Shown here: positions 26,654 to 35,610 of the stretch, piece by piece | Numbering within the stretch: position 1 is the stretch's first letter | Layout: each line of letters opens with the position of its first letter | Assembly: GCF_002934545.1 (NCBI RefSeq) | Contig: NZ_PTJA01000002.1 | Span: forward strand, 434,001-498,000 | Source: Lacrimispora xylanisolvens | GTDB taxonomy: Bacteria > Bacillota > Clostridia > Lachnospirales > Lachnospiraceae | Direction of reading: 5' to 3' | Length of the DNA: 64,000 nt | Notes under the pieces: generated by a model | Told to the model about the DNA's origin: nothing | Seen by the model: the letters and a program-made list of their open reading frames with translations, nothing else | Database searches by the model: none | Position numbers and translations under genes: made by a program

Positions 26654-27007
26654 ATGGAACGTTTAAAGACAGTGGGATTGGATTTTTATAAATGCCTGAA
26701 ATACAGCAGTATTATCAGCGGCATCTTAGTGGTGGTTGTTGGTGTAAGCAGTTTTGTAATCTCAAGAGGAAATCTGATGGCTGCTCTGGAAAACATGAAG
26801 GCAATTTTGTTTGCTGCCGGAAGCATTGGACTCATTATGGGGGCAGTGTCAATTTTAAGAAAAGACCGGGAAAATGAAAAAGACTGGTTGGAGTGGAAAA
26901 AGAGATTTAAAATATTTTCTTACAGGGTAGCAATCAGCATTATGAGTATAATTATTTTGTTATATGGTTGCATAATAGATGAGCTATTGTTTATGTTAAA
27001 TCATTAA
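26654..27007 (+). CDS. Small membrane protein of unknown function
   Basis: 117 aa, not recognised. Three predicted membrane segments: SIISGILVVVVGVSSFVI (about 14-31), AILFAAGSIGLIMGAVSIL (about 45-63) and VAISIMSIIILLYGCIIDELLFML (about 92-115), with a charged loop (RKDRENEKDWLEWKKRFK) between the second and third. It follows the OppF-type gene by 10 bp and precedes the operon terminator, so it is cotranscribed with the peptide importer. It could be an accessory subunit. The ribosome site is weak. Confidence 0.65.
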   Translation: MERLKTVGLDFYKCLKYSSIISGILVVVVGVSSFVISRGNLMAALENMKAILFAAGSIGLIMGAVSILRKDRENEKDWLEWKKRFKIFSYRVAISIMSIIILLYGCIIDELLFMLNH

Positions 27008-27021
27008 ATAATGGGATTAAT

Positions 27022-27064
27022 AAGGCGCTTGCGGTATTTTATAAATGCTGCAAAGCGCCTTTTG
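27022..27064 (+). terminator. Terminator of the Opp operon
   Basis: AAGGCGCTT (27022-27030) pairs with AAGCGCCTT (27053-27061), with extra GC pairing inside, followed by a short T run. It may also stop leftward transcription of the convergent MATE gene. Confidence 0.75.
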
Positions 27065-27080
27065 TCAATTTATTAAATTA

Positions 27081-28442
27081 TCAGTAGTTTATGTCAGATA
27101 CCCATTTTACCCTTAATATGAGGATTGTGGTAATAAGTGCAGCCATATAATTGGAGAACAGGTTCCCCCAGAATACCGAATAAAAGCCCAGAACATGTTC
27201 GGTTGCCAATATAAATATGTAACGCAGAAGCCATACCCGCAGCAGGCTGATAAAGAGCGTGATCCGGGTTTTCCCCAGACCGATAAAAGCGCCCTGCTGA
27301 ACCATACAGATACCAAAGCCAATTACGGAGTAGGTATAAATATGAAGTGCCTGATTTGCTACAGCCAGAACAGAGGCATCTCTGGTAAACAGTACCGTAA
27401 GTTTCGATGACAATGGGACCACCAGAGCGATTAAAAGTGCAGCAGTAATGGCACTTATGATACACCCATCAAAACAGGCTTTTTTCGCCTTCTCCGGCTG
27501 CTTGGCTCCGATATTCATGCTGACCATGGTAGTGACTGCAGAACCGAAAGAGGAGGGCAGTATGAAACATATGGAGGTTATGTTATTAGCAATTCCCTGC
27601 CCGTTTAATACAACAGCCCCGTATTTTTCCACTTCATTGTTGATCAGGAAGAAGCCCAGGTTGAGCATCAGACTGGAAAGCATGGCGGGAAAACCGATTC
27701 GCAGCAAGGTGTGAATGATAGACCAGTCAAACCGGAAGCCGGACAGGACAAAACGTTCTCCATTTTTTTTGATAAACAATTCAAAATACATCCATCCTGT
27801 AATTAAAAAGTTGGATGCCAGGGAAGCCATGACGGAACCTACAAGACCCCAGCGGAAAACTGCAATAAAGAGGGCGTTGAAAATAATTTTTAAAATCAGC
27901 ATGATCACCATCCGGACAAATGTATCCTCCGGCTTGCCATTGGCATTTTTTATGGAGTTATAGATTGATTCCATAAAGGAAAACGGTGTCACACAGGCGT
28001 TCAATGCAAGATAAAGAAAGACATTGCGGGAAATTTCTTTATTTACATGGGCAGATATGGGAAATGCTAAGGCAACTAATATTGGTGCGAGGAAAAAGCC
28101 CAGTAAAAAAGTAAATACAATGATCTGAGTGGAAATCTTCCGGCTGTTTTTAAAGTCTCCGTTTCCATTGGACTGGCCGATAATGGCCATTCCAGCCACG
28201 CTCACTCCCTGGGCCAGGGCAGAGACCATGTTTACAATCGGGGTGCAGTAGGTGACGGCACTTGCCGCATTGGTTCCTACCAGATTGTTAAGAAACAAGC
28301 CATCGATAACTGGTATTGCGGATTGAATAAGACCCATCATCAGGGTGGGAATGGAAAGAAATAAAATGGTTCCAAAGACGGAGCCGTTGAGAATGAGATC
28401 CCGCCGCTGCTCGGTGCTTTGCTTTAAAAAGTTTGAATTCAT
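27081..28442 (-). CDS. MATE family efflux transporter (second)
   Basis: 453 aa, about 12 membrane segments. N-terminal VFGTILFLSIPTLMMGLIQSAIPVIDGLFLNNLVG matches the MATE entry motif with the conserved membrane Asp. It is only distantly related to the MATE at 14.8 kb. No regulator lies beside it. A decayed partial copy of this gene sits upstream at about 28.99-29.34 kb. The substrate is unknown; drug or metabolite export is the family role. Confidence 0.88.
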   Translation of the reverse strand: MNSNFLKQSTEQRRDLILNGSVFGTILFLSIPTLMMGLIQSAIPVIDGLFLNNLVGTNAASAVTYCTPIVNMVSALAQGVSVAGMAIIGQSNGNGDFKNSRKISTQIIVFTFLLGFFLAPILVALAFPISAHVNKEISRNVFLYLALNACVTPFSFMESIYNSIKNANGKPEDTFVRMVIMLILKIIFNALFIAVFRWGLVGSVMASLASNFLITGWMYFELFIKKNGERFVLSGFRFDWSIIHTLLRIGFPAMLSSLMLNLGFFLINNEVEKYGAVVLNGQGIANNITSICFILPSSFGSAVTTMVSMNIGAKQPEKAKKACFDGCIISAITAALLIALVVPLSSKLTVLFTRDASVLAVANQALHIYTYSVIGFGICMVQQGAFIGLGKTRITLFISLLRVWLLRYIFILATEHVLGFYSVFWGNLFSNYMAALITTILILRVKWVSDINY

Positions 28443-28985
28443 GTCGGTTCACCTGATTTAGTAGATTTGCGGTAGAGTTTTCAGTCAGTACCGTACAAAA
28501 TTAAAATATACTCTTGGGGGATAGGAAAGTCAAACAAAAACGAATACTTTTTTCTAAATGATAATTGAAAGTTGCCCCCAATCCGGGTTACATTTGCTCT
28601 TTTATCCATTTATGGCATCTAGTGAGGCATTCATAGTTCATTTTCAACCATATGCCTCATTTCTTAGATTTTTAAATCTTCTCTAACACGATTCGGGGTA
28701 TTTTTAGCAACATATATTTATTTACTCCCTGTCGCATTCAAATTGCGTGGCGTAGATAAAATCTTTTTAATCCCTCTGCCCCGTTCCTTTGATTTTATAA
28801 TCCTTTCTATATCATTTGAGGCATAGCATTAGATAGGTATCTGCCTATGCCCTCAATAAATATAACATAACTTAAGCTACATTTATAACATCTTTTTTCG
28901 AGTCAGCCTTTATTACAATGAAGATATTCCCTGATAAAACATATAATACAAGTTGATATGAAATCATAAAGATTTCACATCATTT
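28443..28985. other. Gene-poor AT-rich stretch with two similar stem-loops
   Basis: No convincing reading frame on either strand. It holds the leftward MATE promoter region (28.44-28.56 kb) and two stem-loops that share the arm TGAGGCAT: 28623-28630 with 28652-28659, and 28817-28826 with 28845-28855. I do not recognise the element. It lies between the intact MATE gene and its decayed copy and may be remnant DNA. Confidence 0.5.
28623..28855. repeat. Paired hairpins with TGAGGCAT arms
   Basis: Four copies of an 8-base word (two direct, two inverted, one with an extra C) form two stem-loops 190 bp apart, and the 233-bp segment begins with TGAGGCAT and ends with ATGCCCTCA. The terminal inverted symmetry resembles a small non-coding mobile element, but there is no transposase and no obvious target duplication. 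Confidence 0.35.
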
Positions 28986-28989
28986 TGCA

Positions 28990-29335
28990 ACACTCCCCTT
29001 TTGTCAATTTATTAATTATCAGTAGTTTATGTCAGATACCCATACACATTTTACATTCCACCAGAATACCGAATGAAAGCCCATACATGTTCGGTTGCAA
29101 TATAAATATGTAACGCAGAAGCCATACCCGCGGCAGGCTGATAAAGAGCGTGAGTCACGTTTTTCCCAGACCGATAAATGCTCCCTGCTGAACCATACAG
29201 ATACCAAAGTCGATTACGGAGTAGGTATAAATATGAAGTGCCTGGTTCGTGACAGCCAGAACATGCCATCGATAACTGGTATTGCGGATTGGATATATAC
29301 TCTTGGAAGATATAAGTCAAACGAAAACTTTTTTA
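28990..29335 (-). pseudogene. Decayed partial duplicate of the MATE gene at 27.1-28.4 kb
   Basis: The segment repeats, in order and with about 85-90% identity by eye, pieces of the intact gene: its 3' flank and stop region (29001-29053 like 27062-27111), its C-terminal coding region (about 29056-29265 like 27167-27371), a short 5' coding piece (about 29265-29290 like 28298-28325) and the upstream promoter-proximal sequence (about 29292-29335 like 28504-28556). The intervening coding sequence, about 0.9 kb, is deleted and the frame is broken. It is a relic of a duplication followed by internal deletions. Confidence 0.85.
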
Positions 29336-29590
29336 AAGGGGCGTTTATGTGAGGTGGTTGTTCCTGGTAATTATATTGAATTTGTATTAAATGCACATAT
29401 AATTATAAAACAATTGAAAAATTAATTACAATAATCACAATAAAATAAATAAAAGAAATTTGTACATATAAAAAATGCCTGTCTTTTCAGGGAAAGAAAT
29501 CTTTGATATAATAAAAAATGCCATATATCCGGAAATACCACACCGGCTTCATGGTAATGCTTATTATAAAAACTGGAAAGAGGATAAGGG

Positions 29591-31414
29591 ATGAAAAAAT
29601 CTTCGAAATTATCAGTTCGTATGTTTCTTCTCCTTCTGCTGTGCGTAGTCATGCCTCTGGCAGGGCTTTGCTTTTATGTGCGTGCCAGTATGGAACATTT
29701 TATTCAGGAAAAACTGAGTGAAAAAGTCATTCAGAATATTTCCAGAGGAGAGCGAAATATCTGTGATAATTTACAGGATATAGCTGCGTTAACCAATGTC
29801 TTTGTATATGACGAGGAGCTGCAAAGGCGCATAACTGATTCAAATACCTCCGAATACGACAATACGAAGTACTTTGACCAGATGGTACATAAGCTGAGCA
29901 TAGCCAGTGGATTTGATTTTGTTCAGGATATGAAGATTCTTTTGTTTGACAATTATGGCAGAGTCTACTCCAATTGGAGCATGAATTATCAGGATTACCA
30001 GTTTCTCCTGGATCAGGATTGGGTAAAAAAGAGCAGGGAGAACGATGGGCATATTGAATGGGCAATGTTTAATCCTGCCTATATCGTTGGTGAACAGAAA
30101 AACCAGACCTATATTTCTCTGGCCAAATCCCTTCTTAAGGACTATACCACGGGAAGTGTGATAGGAACTCTTATCATCAGCATTGACCAGAAAAAATTCA
30201 GTGACCTTTTGATGGAATACGCTTATGCGGGTGATATTGCCTATGTCTGCGTGGGAGAAGGAACCATTCTTTTGCAAAATGACATCAGCGGAGTTGTTCG
30301 TGATGAGGATTTAAGGAATCTATATCAGGAGACGGCGGAGAAAAAAAGCGGGAGTCTACGGTATCATACTGGTGGAGGAAATTTCCTGATTAGTTATTAT
30401 ACCATACCGAAGCCATGGGTGTTTAATGATCAGCAGATGAAGGTCTTTCATTTCACCAACTACCAGGAAGTGACCAATCAAATGCAAATGATTCAGTTTC
30501 GAATGAACATGATACTCCTGATTGTCTTATGTGCGCTGGTGCTCATCCTGTACATATCTATCAGGATGATGGTGAAACCCATTGTCAAGCTTAGCGGTCA
30601 GATGGAAAATTATACACTGAATATGGATTTGGAGGATATTGATATGGAGCGGTCCGATGAGATCGGCCGGTTAAACCGTTCCTTTCGGCAAATGTCTGTC
30701 AACATCAGCGGTTTGTTTGAACAGCTTAAAAATGAGCACGAGGTAAAGGAAAAGTACCGGTATGAATTCCTCCGTGCACAGCTGAATCCTCATTTTTTAT
30801 TTAATACATTATCAACCATTCGTTGGATGGCAATTATAAGGGGCGCAGATAATATTGTGGACGGTATTGATGCTCTGGCTCATATCTTAAAATACAGCAT
30901 GAGCAGGGAAAACTGTCTGGTAACAGTGTCAGAAGAGGTAGAAAATATCAAAAATTATCTTTATATCCAGAACTGCCGCTATGGAAACCACTGCAGGCTG
31001 GAAATAGATCTGGAGGATGATATTCTGAATTTAAAAACAGCTAAATTTATCCTTCAGCCTATTGTGGAGAATGCTATTATCCATGGATATGACAAGGATA
31101 GAGAAGAAATTCTGATACGTATTTACGGTTTTACAGAGGAGGGCAGCCTTAACATCTATGTGGAGGATGACGGAGTGGGTATTTCCCCCAATGTTATCAG
31201 GCAGTTTGAGGCATCCAGAAAGGATCGGATAAAGGAGAGCAAGCTTACAGGAATCGGGATTAAAAATGTAGATGAGTATATCCGGATTACATTTGGTAAT
31301 CAGTATGGACTGACCATAGAAAACCTTAAAACCCGGGGGACGGTGGTATTGTTCACTCTTCCGGTAATCAGAGAGGAGGAAACAGGGCATGAAGAGAGTA
31401 ATGATTGTGGATGA
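29591..31414 (+). CDS. YesM-type sensor histidine kinase
   Basis: 607 aa. Membrane segment 1 (about 11-33), extracellular sensor region (about 34-305), membrane segment 2 (MILLIVLCALVLILYISIRMMV), HAMP (about 330-380), His_kinase domain with the phospho-acceptor in AQLNPHFLFNTLSTIRWM (His near 402), and HATPase_c (N box ILQPIVENAIIHGY; G boxes EDDGVGIS, GIGIKN). It senses an external signal, in this family usually a carbohydrate or its binding protein, and phosphorylates the AraC-type regulator whose gene overlaps its 3' end by 26 nt. The neighbouring sugar importer is the likely target. Confidence 0.92.
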   Translation: MKKSSKLSVRMFLLLLLCVVMPLAGLCFYVRASMEHFIQEKLSEKVIQNISRGERNICDNLQDIAALTNVFVYDEELQRRITDSNTSEYDNTKYFDQMVHKLSIASGFDFVQDMKILLFDNYGRVYSNWSMNYQDYQFLLDQDWVKKSRENDGHIEWAMFNPAYIVGEQKNQTYISLAKSLLKDYTTGSVIGTLIISIDQKKFSDLLMEYAYAGDIAYVCVGEGTILLQNDISGVVRDEDLRNLYQETAEKKSGSLRYHTGGGNFLISYYTIPKPWVFNDQQMKVFHFTNYQEVTNQMQMIQFRMNMILLIVLCALVLILYISIRMMVKPIVKLSGQMENYTLNMDLEDIDMERSDEIGRLNRSFRQMSVNISGLFEQLKNEHEVKEKYRYEFLRAQLNPHFLFNTLSTIRWMAIIRGADNIVDGIDALAHILKYSMSRENCLVTVSEEVENIKNYLYIQNCRYGNHCRLEIDLEDDILNLKTAKFILQPIVENAIIHGYDKDREEILIRIYGFTEEGSLNIYVEDDGVGISPNVIRQFEASRKDRIKESKLTGIGIKNVDEYIRITFGNQYGLTIENLKTRGTVVLFTLPVIREEETGHEESNDCG

Positions 31415-33026
31415 TGAAGTTTTAGTGCGCCTGGGAATCCAGTCATTGATCCGATGGGAAAACTACGGATACCAGATTGTTTGTGATGCATCCGATGGGG
31501 AAGAAGCGCTTCAGAAGATCAGGCAGTATCAGCCGGATATCGTTCTCACAGATTTAAAGATGAGCCCAATGGATGGTTTTGAACTGATCTCAGAGTGCAG
31601 GGAAAAATATCCCAATATCCAGTTTATTGTCTTAAGCAGCTATAATGATTTTGACAATGTGAGAACTGCCATGAAAATAGGGGCATTTGATTATGTTTTT
31701 AAATTGACAGTAAAGCCGGAGGAACTGTTGAAAATTATGAACGAGGCCACCTCTCACGGGAAGGGAGCGGAGACGGCACAGGAGGTCTCTACCCTGTCGG
31801 AAAGGAATTTAGAAGTTATAAAAAGGGGACTGTTTAAAAGAATTATAAACTCAGAAACTTTTTTAAATAAAAACCTGGAAGAAATGATAAAACTACCCCT
31901 GACTATAAGTTTTGACCAACCCTTCTACGTTCTCTCTGTTACCATCGATGATTTTGATGTGGTAAGAAAAAAAGGAGATTTCATGGATTTGGAGCTTTTG
32001 ATATTTACCATGGATAATATTCTTGGAGAGTTGTTCGGACGTCATCACCGGTATGAGGTGTTTCAATATGGAGAATACGATTTTGCTGTAGCTGTAAACC
32101 GGGAAGAAAAACAGAATTATGAGACCTTTTTTACGGAAATGGAAAAGGAGTTTGGTATCTTTGTCAACTGCTCCAGGCAGTATTACGGTCTTGAGGTGAG
32201 TGGTGCGTTAAGCAGAGAATGTCAGGGGATCCAGGAACTGAAAACTGCTATTACCCAGAACCGTGAAACGCTGAAGATGCGCTTTTTCTCAGAATCAGGA
32301 AAGCTCCACTTATATGAAGCGTGTAGCAGGGAAACAGTCGTTTTGCCTTCTGAGTATGATAACTCCGCCTTGGAAAGTTTGACAGCAGAACACGACTTTT
32401 ATGGAATCAGAAAATTTATGGAGGGACTTTTTGGCTTTTTAAAAGAAAAAAATCGTTGGGAGCCGGAAGAAATTCGCTATCTGCTGAGAAAATCCTATGG
32501 AACCCTGTCTGCAGCCTTTGCCCGACGCAGAGTTGATATTGATATGTTTTTGGATAAAAATGGATTGAATATGGAAGCTTCTATCAGTGATTATACGTAC
32601 CTGGAAAAAATCAGGCAATCTGTATTAGAACTTGTGGAACTTTATAAAAAAGAGTATGAATCAAATAGCGGCAGGATTTTGAGAAAAGAGGTTGCCGAAG
32701 CGAAGAGCTTTGTAAGAAAACATATGAAGGAAGAGTTGCAGGTGGCAGATATTGCGGCCCTGGTGAATATGAGTGGGAGTTATTTTTCTCATATATTTAA
32801 AAAGGAGGAAGGTATTAGTTTTTTGGAATATGTTTACCGGGTGCGAATGGAACATGCCAGATACTTACTGGAAAGCAGCGATTTAAAGGTGAACGAGATC
32901 GCGGACGAAGTTGGTATCGTTAATCCCAATTATTTTAGCACTCAGTTTAAAAAGAGTGTGGGACAATCCCCTCTGGAATACCGCCAGGCTCAATTAAATA
33001 AAACAGAAGAAAATAGCAGGATCTGA
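31389..33026 (+). CDS. YesN-type response regulator with AraC DNA-binding domain
   Basis: 545 aa. Receiver domain (RVMIVDDEVLVRLGIQSLI; phospho-Asp in DIVLTDLKMSPMDG near residue 55; Lys in FKLTVKPEE), a long middle region (about 125-430) and two AraC helix-turn-helix motifs at the C-terminus (VADIAALVNMSGSYFSHIFKKEEGISFLEYV...VNEIADEVGIVNPNYFSTQFKKSVGQSPLEYR). A GGAGGA ribosome site lies inside the kinase gene. It probably activates the promoter at about 33.15 kb of the sugar ABC/oxidoreductase operon. Confidence 0.92.
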   Translation: MKRVMIVDDEVLVRLGIQSLIRWENYGYQIVCDASDGEEALQKIRQYQPDIVLTDLKMSPMDGFELISECREKYPNIQFIVLSSYNDFDNVRTAMKIGAFDYVFKLTVKPEELLKIMNEATSHGKGAETAQEVSTLSERNLEVIKRGLFKRIINSETFLNKNLEEMIKLPLTISFDQPFYVLSVTIDDFDVVRKKGDFMDLELLIFTMDNILGELFGRHHRYEVFQYGEYDFAVAVNREEKQNYETFFTEMEKEFGIFVNCSRQYYGLEVSGALSRECQGIQELKTAITQNRETLKMRFFSESGKLHLYEACSRETVVLPSEYDNSALESLTAEHDFYGIRKFMEGLFGFLKEKNRWEPEEIRYLLRKSYGTLSAAFARRRVDIDMFLDKNGLNMEASISDYTYLEKIRQSVLELVELYKKEYESNSGRILRKEVAEAKSFVRKHMKEELQVADIAALVNMSGSYFSHIFKKEEGISFLEYVYRVRMEHARYLLESSDLKVNEIADEVGIVNPNYFSTQFKKSVGQSPLEYRQAQLNKTEENSRI

Positions 33027-33104
33027 AAGAAAAACAGCAGGATTTTAGAGCATTGACAAAAATGAAAGATTAAGGAGCGGAAAATCGAAAGAATTGGGAG
33101 AAAG

Positions 33105-33141
33105 ACAGCAGGCGGGGGGATATCTCTTACCTGCTGTTTTT
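33105..33141 (+). terminator. Terminator after the kinase-regulator pair
   Basis: ACAGCAGG (33105-33112) pairs with CCTGCTGT (33130-33137) and is followed by five T. It separates the regulatory pair from the transporter operon, so the latter needs its own promoter within 33140-33232. Confidence 0.75.
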
Positions 33142-33232
33142 GTTATAGTATAGACAGCTGTTACAGTTTGGTCGTGTCATTATTATTCAGTAATGGGGTC
33201 GAACTGCAATCAAATTATTGGAGGAAGGTATA

Positions 33233-34630
33233 ATGAGAAAATGGAAGAAATTAGGGGCTTTGGGTATGGCATCTCTCATGGCAGTGTCAGTGATGACAGG
33301 TTGCCAGGGTAGTCAGAAAACGCAGCAGGCAGCCACATCTGCAGATACTGTAAAAACGGAGGGAGCGAAGACGGAGGGGGAAAAGACAGATAACCCGGCC
33401 CCCGTGGTTTTGCGGATGTGGGGAGGTGTTCCGGCAGAAGCTGGCCCTCAGGCAGTTTGTGATAACTTCAACCAGCTTTATAAGGACAAGGGGATACAGG
33501 TTGAGTATGAACGATTTGTAAATGATGATACAGGAAATTTAAAGCTGGAGACAAATCTTCTCTCAGGAGATGGAGTAGATCTTTATATGACCTACAGTAC
33601 CGATGCTCTCACAAAGCGGGCGGAAGGAAACATGGCACTAGATCTTTCAAAGCTGATCGCCCGGGATAATTTCCAACTGACAAACTATTTTGGAACTTTG
33701 GCTGAGGCATATTACATTAATGGGAAACCCTATTCCATTCCAACAAAGCTTGATCAGTATGGAATTGTATTAAACCAGGACATGTTTGAAGCAGCGGGAA
33801 TTGAAATTCCTACGGAATGGACGTTTGATGAATTCAGAGAGATTGCCAAAAAGCTTACTCATGGAGACGGACAGGATAAGGTATACGGAATGTTCTGGAA
33901 TTCCCAACAGGATTTGACTTACCTTTTTACCTATCTGGCAGCCCAGACCAATGGCGGGGATCCTATGTATAAAAATGATAAGGAAACCAGCTTTGACGAC
34001 CCAGTGGTAATTAAATCCGTTGAACTGATTAATAACATGATGAATGTAGATAAAACATCCCCTACACATACGGACTCTGTGACCCAGAAATTATCACAGG
34101 AAAGCATGTTTTTAACAGGAAAATCTGCCATGACGGTGGGCCCGTGGATTGTAAGAAGCATAAAAGACCAGGCCAGTTATCCTCATGAATTTAAGACAGC
34201 TTTTGCTCCATATCCGGTGGTAGAGAAAGGGCAGAGAAAGTACACACAAGGAGGTTATGGAGATCATTTATGCATTAATCCCAAGTCACAAAATATTGAT
34301 GCAGCATGGGAGTTTGCTAAGTGGTATGCGACAAAAGGAATGCTTCCTGTGGTAGAAGGAGGACGGGTACCTGCTTCAAATACCTATAATGCTCTTGAAG
34401 TAACAGAGGCATTTGTTATGGGTGCTGAGAATTATCTGGATGCAGAAACCACACAGAAGATCCTTATAACACCAGCCGATAATTACGCAGTTCCTTCTAT
34501 CACGAATCATATTGCCGAGGTAAAGAAAATAGCAGTCGAAGAATTGGAAGGGATCTTTATCGGAAAGCAGACGGTTGAAGATGGCATGAAAAAGGCCAAA
34601 GCAAGGGCAGATGAGCTTTTGCAAAAATAA
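33233..34630 (+). CDS. Sugar ABC transporter substrate-binding lipoprotein
   Basis: 465 aa, SBP_bac_1 (CUT1) family. Lipoprotein signal MRKWKKLGALGMASLMAVSVMTGC, then a Thr/Glu/Lys linker and an alpha/beta binding fold (VVLRMWGGVPAEAGPQAVCDNFNQLY; QGGYGDHLCINPKSQNIDAAWEFAKWYAT). ATG 33233 has GGAGGAAGG upstream; the in-frame ATG 15 bp earlier lies before that site. It binds a sugar or oligosaccharide for the two permeases. The ATPase is not encoded here, as is common for CUT1 systems that share an MsmK-like ATPase. The ligand is unknown. Confidence 0.9.
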   Translation: MRKWKKLGALGMASLMAVSVMTGCQGSQKTQQAATSADTVKTEGAKTEGEKTDNPAPVVLRMWGGVPAEAGPQAVCDNFNQLYKDKGIQVEYERFVNDDTGNLKLETNLLSGDGVDLYMTYSTDALTKRAEGNMALDLSKLIARDNFQLTNYFGTLAEAYYINGKPYSIPTKLDQYGIVLNQDMFEAAGIEIPTEWTFDEFREIAKKLTHGDGQDKVYGMFWNSQQDLTYLFTYLAAQTNGGDPMYKNDKETSFDDPVVIKSVELINNMMNVDKTSPTHTDSVTQKLSQESMFLTGKSAMTVGPWIVRSIKDQASYPHEFKTAFAPYPVVEKGQRKYTQGGYGDHLCINPKSQNIDAAWEFAKWYATKGMLPVVEGGRVPASNTYNALEVTEAFVMGAENYLDAETTQKILITPADNYAVPSITNHIAEVKKIAVEELEGIFIGKQTVEDGMKKAKARADELLQK

Positions 34631-34643
34631 TCAGAGATAAGAT

Positions 34644-34680
34644 TCCCGGAGCTGCCGAAAATGAGACGGCAGCTCCGGGA
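34644..34680 (+). ncRNA. Strong intercistronic stem-loop after sugar SBP gene
   Basis: A perfect 14-bp GC-rich stem (34644-34657 with 34667-34680, 9-nt loop) lies between the binding-protein and first permease genes. It is followed by A-rich sequence, not T, so it is likely a 3' end stabiliser rather than a terminator. Confidence 0.75.
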
Positions 34681-34709
34681 AAATAAAAAGAGAGGAGGGA
34701 ATCATTGAC

Positions 34710-35606
34710 ATGAAAAAAATCAGGCTTAGCAAACAGTTAAAAATAGATTTGACAGGCTATGCTTTCATACTGCCCAATATTATCGGTGTATGTCTTTTTA
34801 CCTTGTTTCCTATGATCTTTTCCCTGATTATCAGTTTTACGGACTGGGATTATACGAAAGGAATTGGAAACTGGAACTTTATTGGTCTTACGAATTTTGC
34901 TGAAATGTGGCAGGATGAATGGTTTACCAGTTCTCTGATTAACACCATAATTTTTGCGGTGGGAGTGGTGCCAGTGACGGTATTTCTGGCACTGATACTG
35001 GCGGTCATCATTGATAAATACTGTGTTGCCAGACTTCCCATGAGGCTGGCGCTTTTTATGCCTTATATTTCTAATATTGTGGCAGTAGCCATAGTATGGG
35101 TGATGATGTATTCTCCCTGGGGACCATTTACTCAGCTGGTAAAGCTCTTCGGCATGGAGAATCCTCCCCAGTGGCTGGGAGATACAACATGGGCCCTTCC
35201 GGCTCTGATGCTAATGACCGTATGGTCCGGAGTGGGTTATTCAAATATGATCTATACGTCGGCACTTCAAGGGCTTCCGCAGGATGTTTATGAGGCTGCG
35301 GACATTGACGGAGCGAATGAAATCCAAAAGTTTTTCAGACTTACGATTCCGTTTCTGTCACCAACCACCTTTTTCTTAATTATTACTACATTTATCACTT
35401 CCTTCCAGGTGTTTGCTCCGATCCAGATTATGACAAGGGGCGGCCCAGGAACGGCTACCAATGTGTTGGTGTACTATATTTACACCTCAGCCTTTACCTT
35501 CTATAAAATGGGATATGCCTCCGCCATGTCATGGATCTTATTTTTAATTCTTTTTGGCATAACAATGTTTCAATGGGCAGGGCAGAAAAAATGGGTCAGT
35601 TATTAA
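34710..35606 (+). CDS. Sugar ABC transporter permease, UgpA/LplB type
   Basis: 298 aa with six membrane segments. Starts LTGYAFILPNIIGVCLFTLFPMIFSLIISFTDW, the classic CUT1 permease start; EAA loop YEAADIDGANEIQKFFRLTIPFLSPTTFF. A GAGGAGGG ribosome site lies 10 nt before the ATG. It normally pairs directly with the UgpE-type permease, but here a 208-bp tandem repeat separates the two genes. Confidence 0.92.
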   Translation: MKKIRLSKQLKIDLTGYAFILPNIIGVCLFTLFPMIFSLIISFTDWDYTKGIGNWNFIGLTNFAEMWQDEWFTSSLINTIIFAVGVVPVTVFLALILAVIIDKYCVARLPMRLALFMPYISNIVAVAIVWVMMYSPWGPFTQLVKLFGMENPPQWLGDTTWALPALMLMTVWSGVGYSNMIYTSALQGLPQDVYEAADIDGANEIQKFFRLTIPFLSPTTFFLIITTFITSFQVFAPIQIMTRGGPGTATNVLVYYIYTSAFTFYKMGYASAMSWILFLILFGITMFQWAGQKKWVSY

Positions 35607-35610
35607 AGGC

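Noticed and set aside
28443-29590. Insertion sequence or group II intron remnant
   Set aside because: No transposase or reverse transcriptase fragment was found in any frame. The recognisable part is a MATE gene relic.
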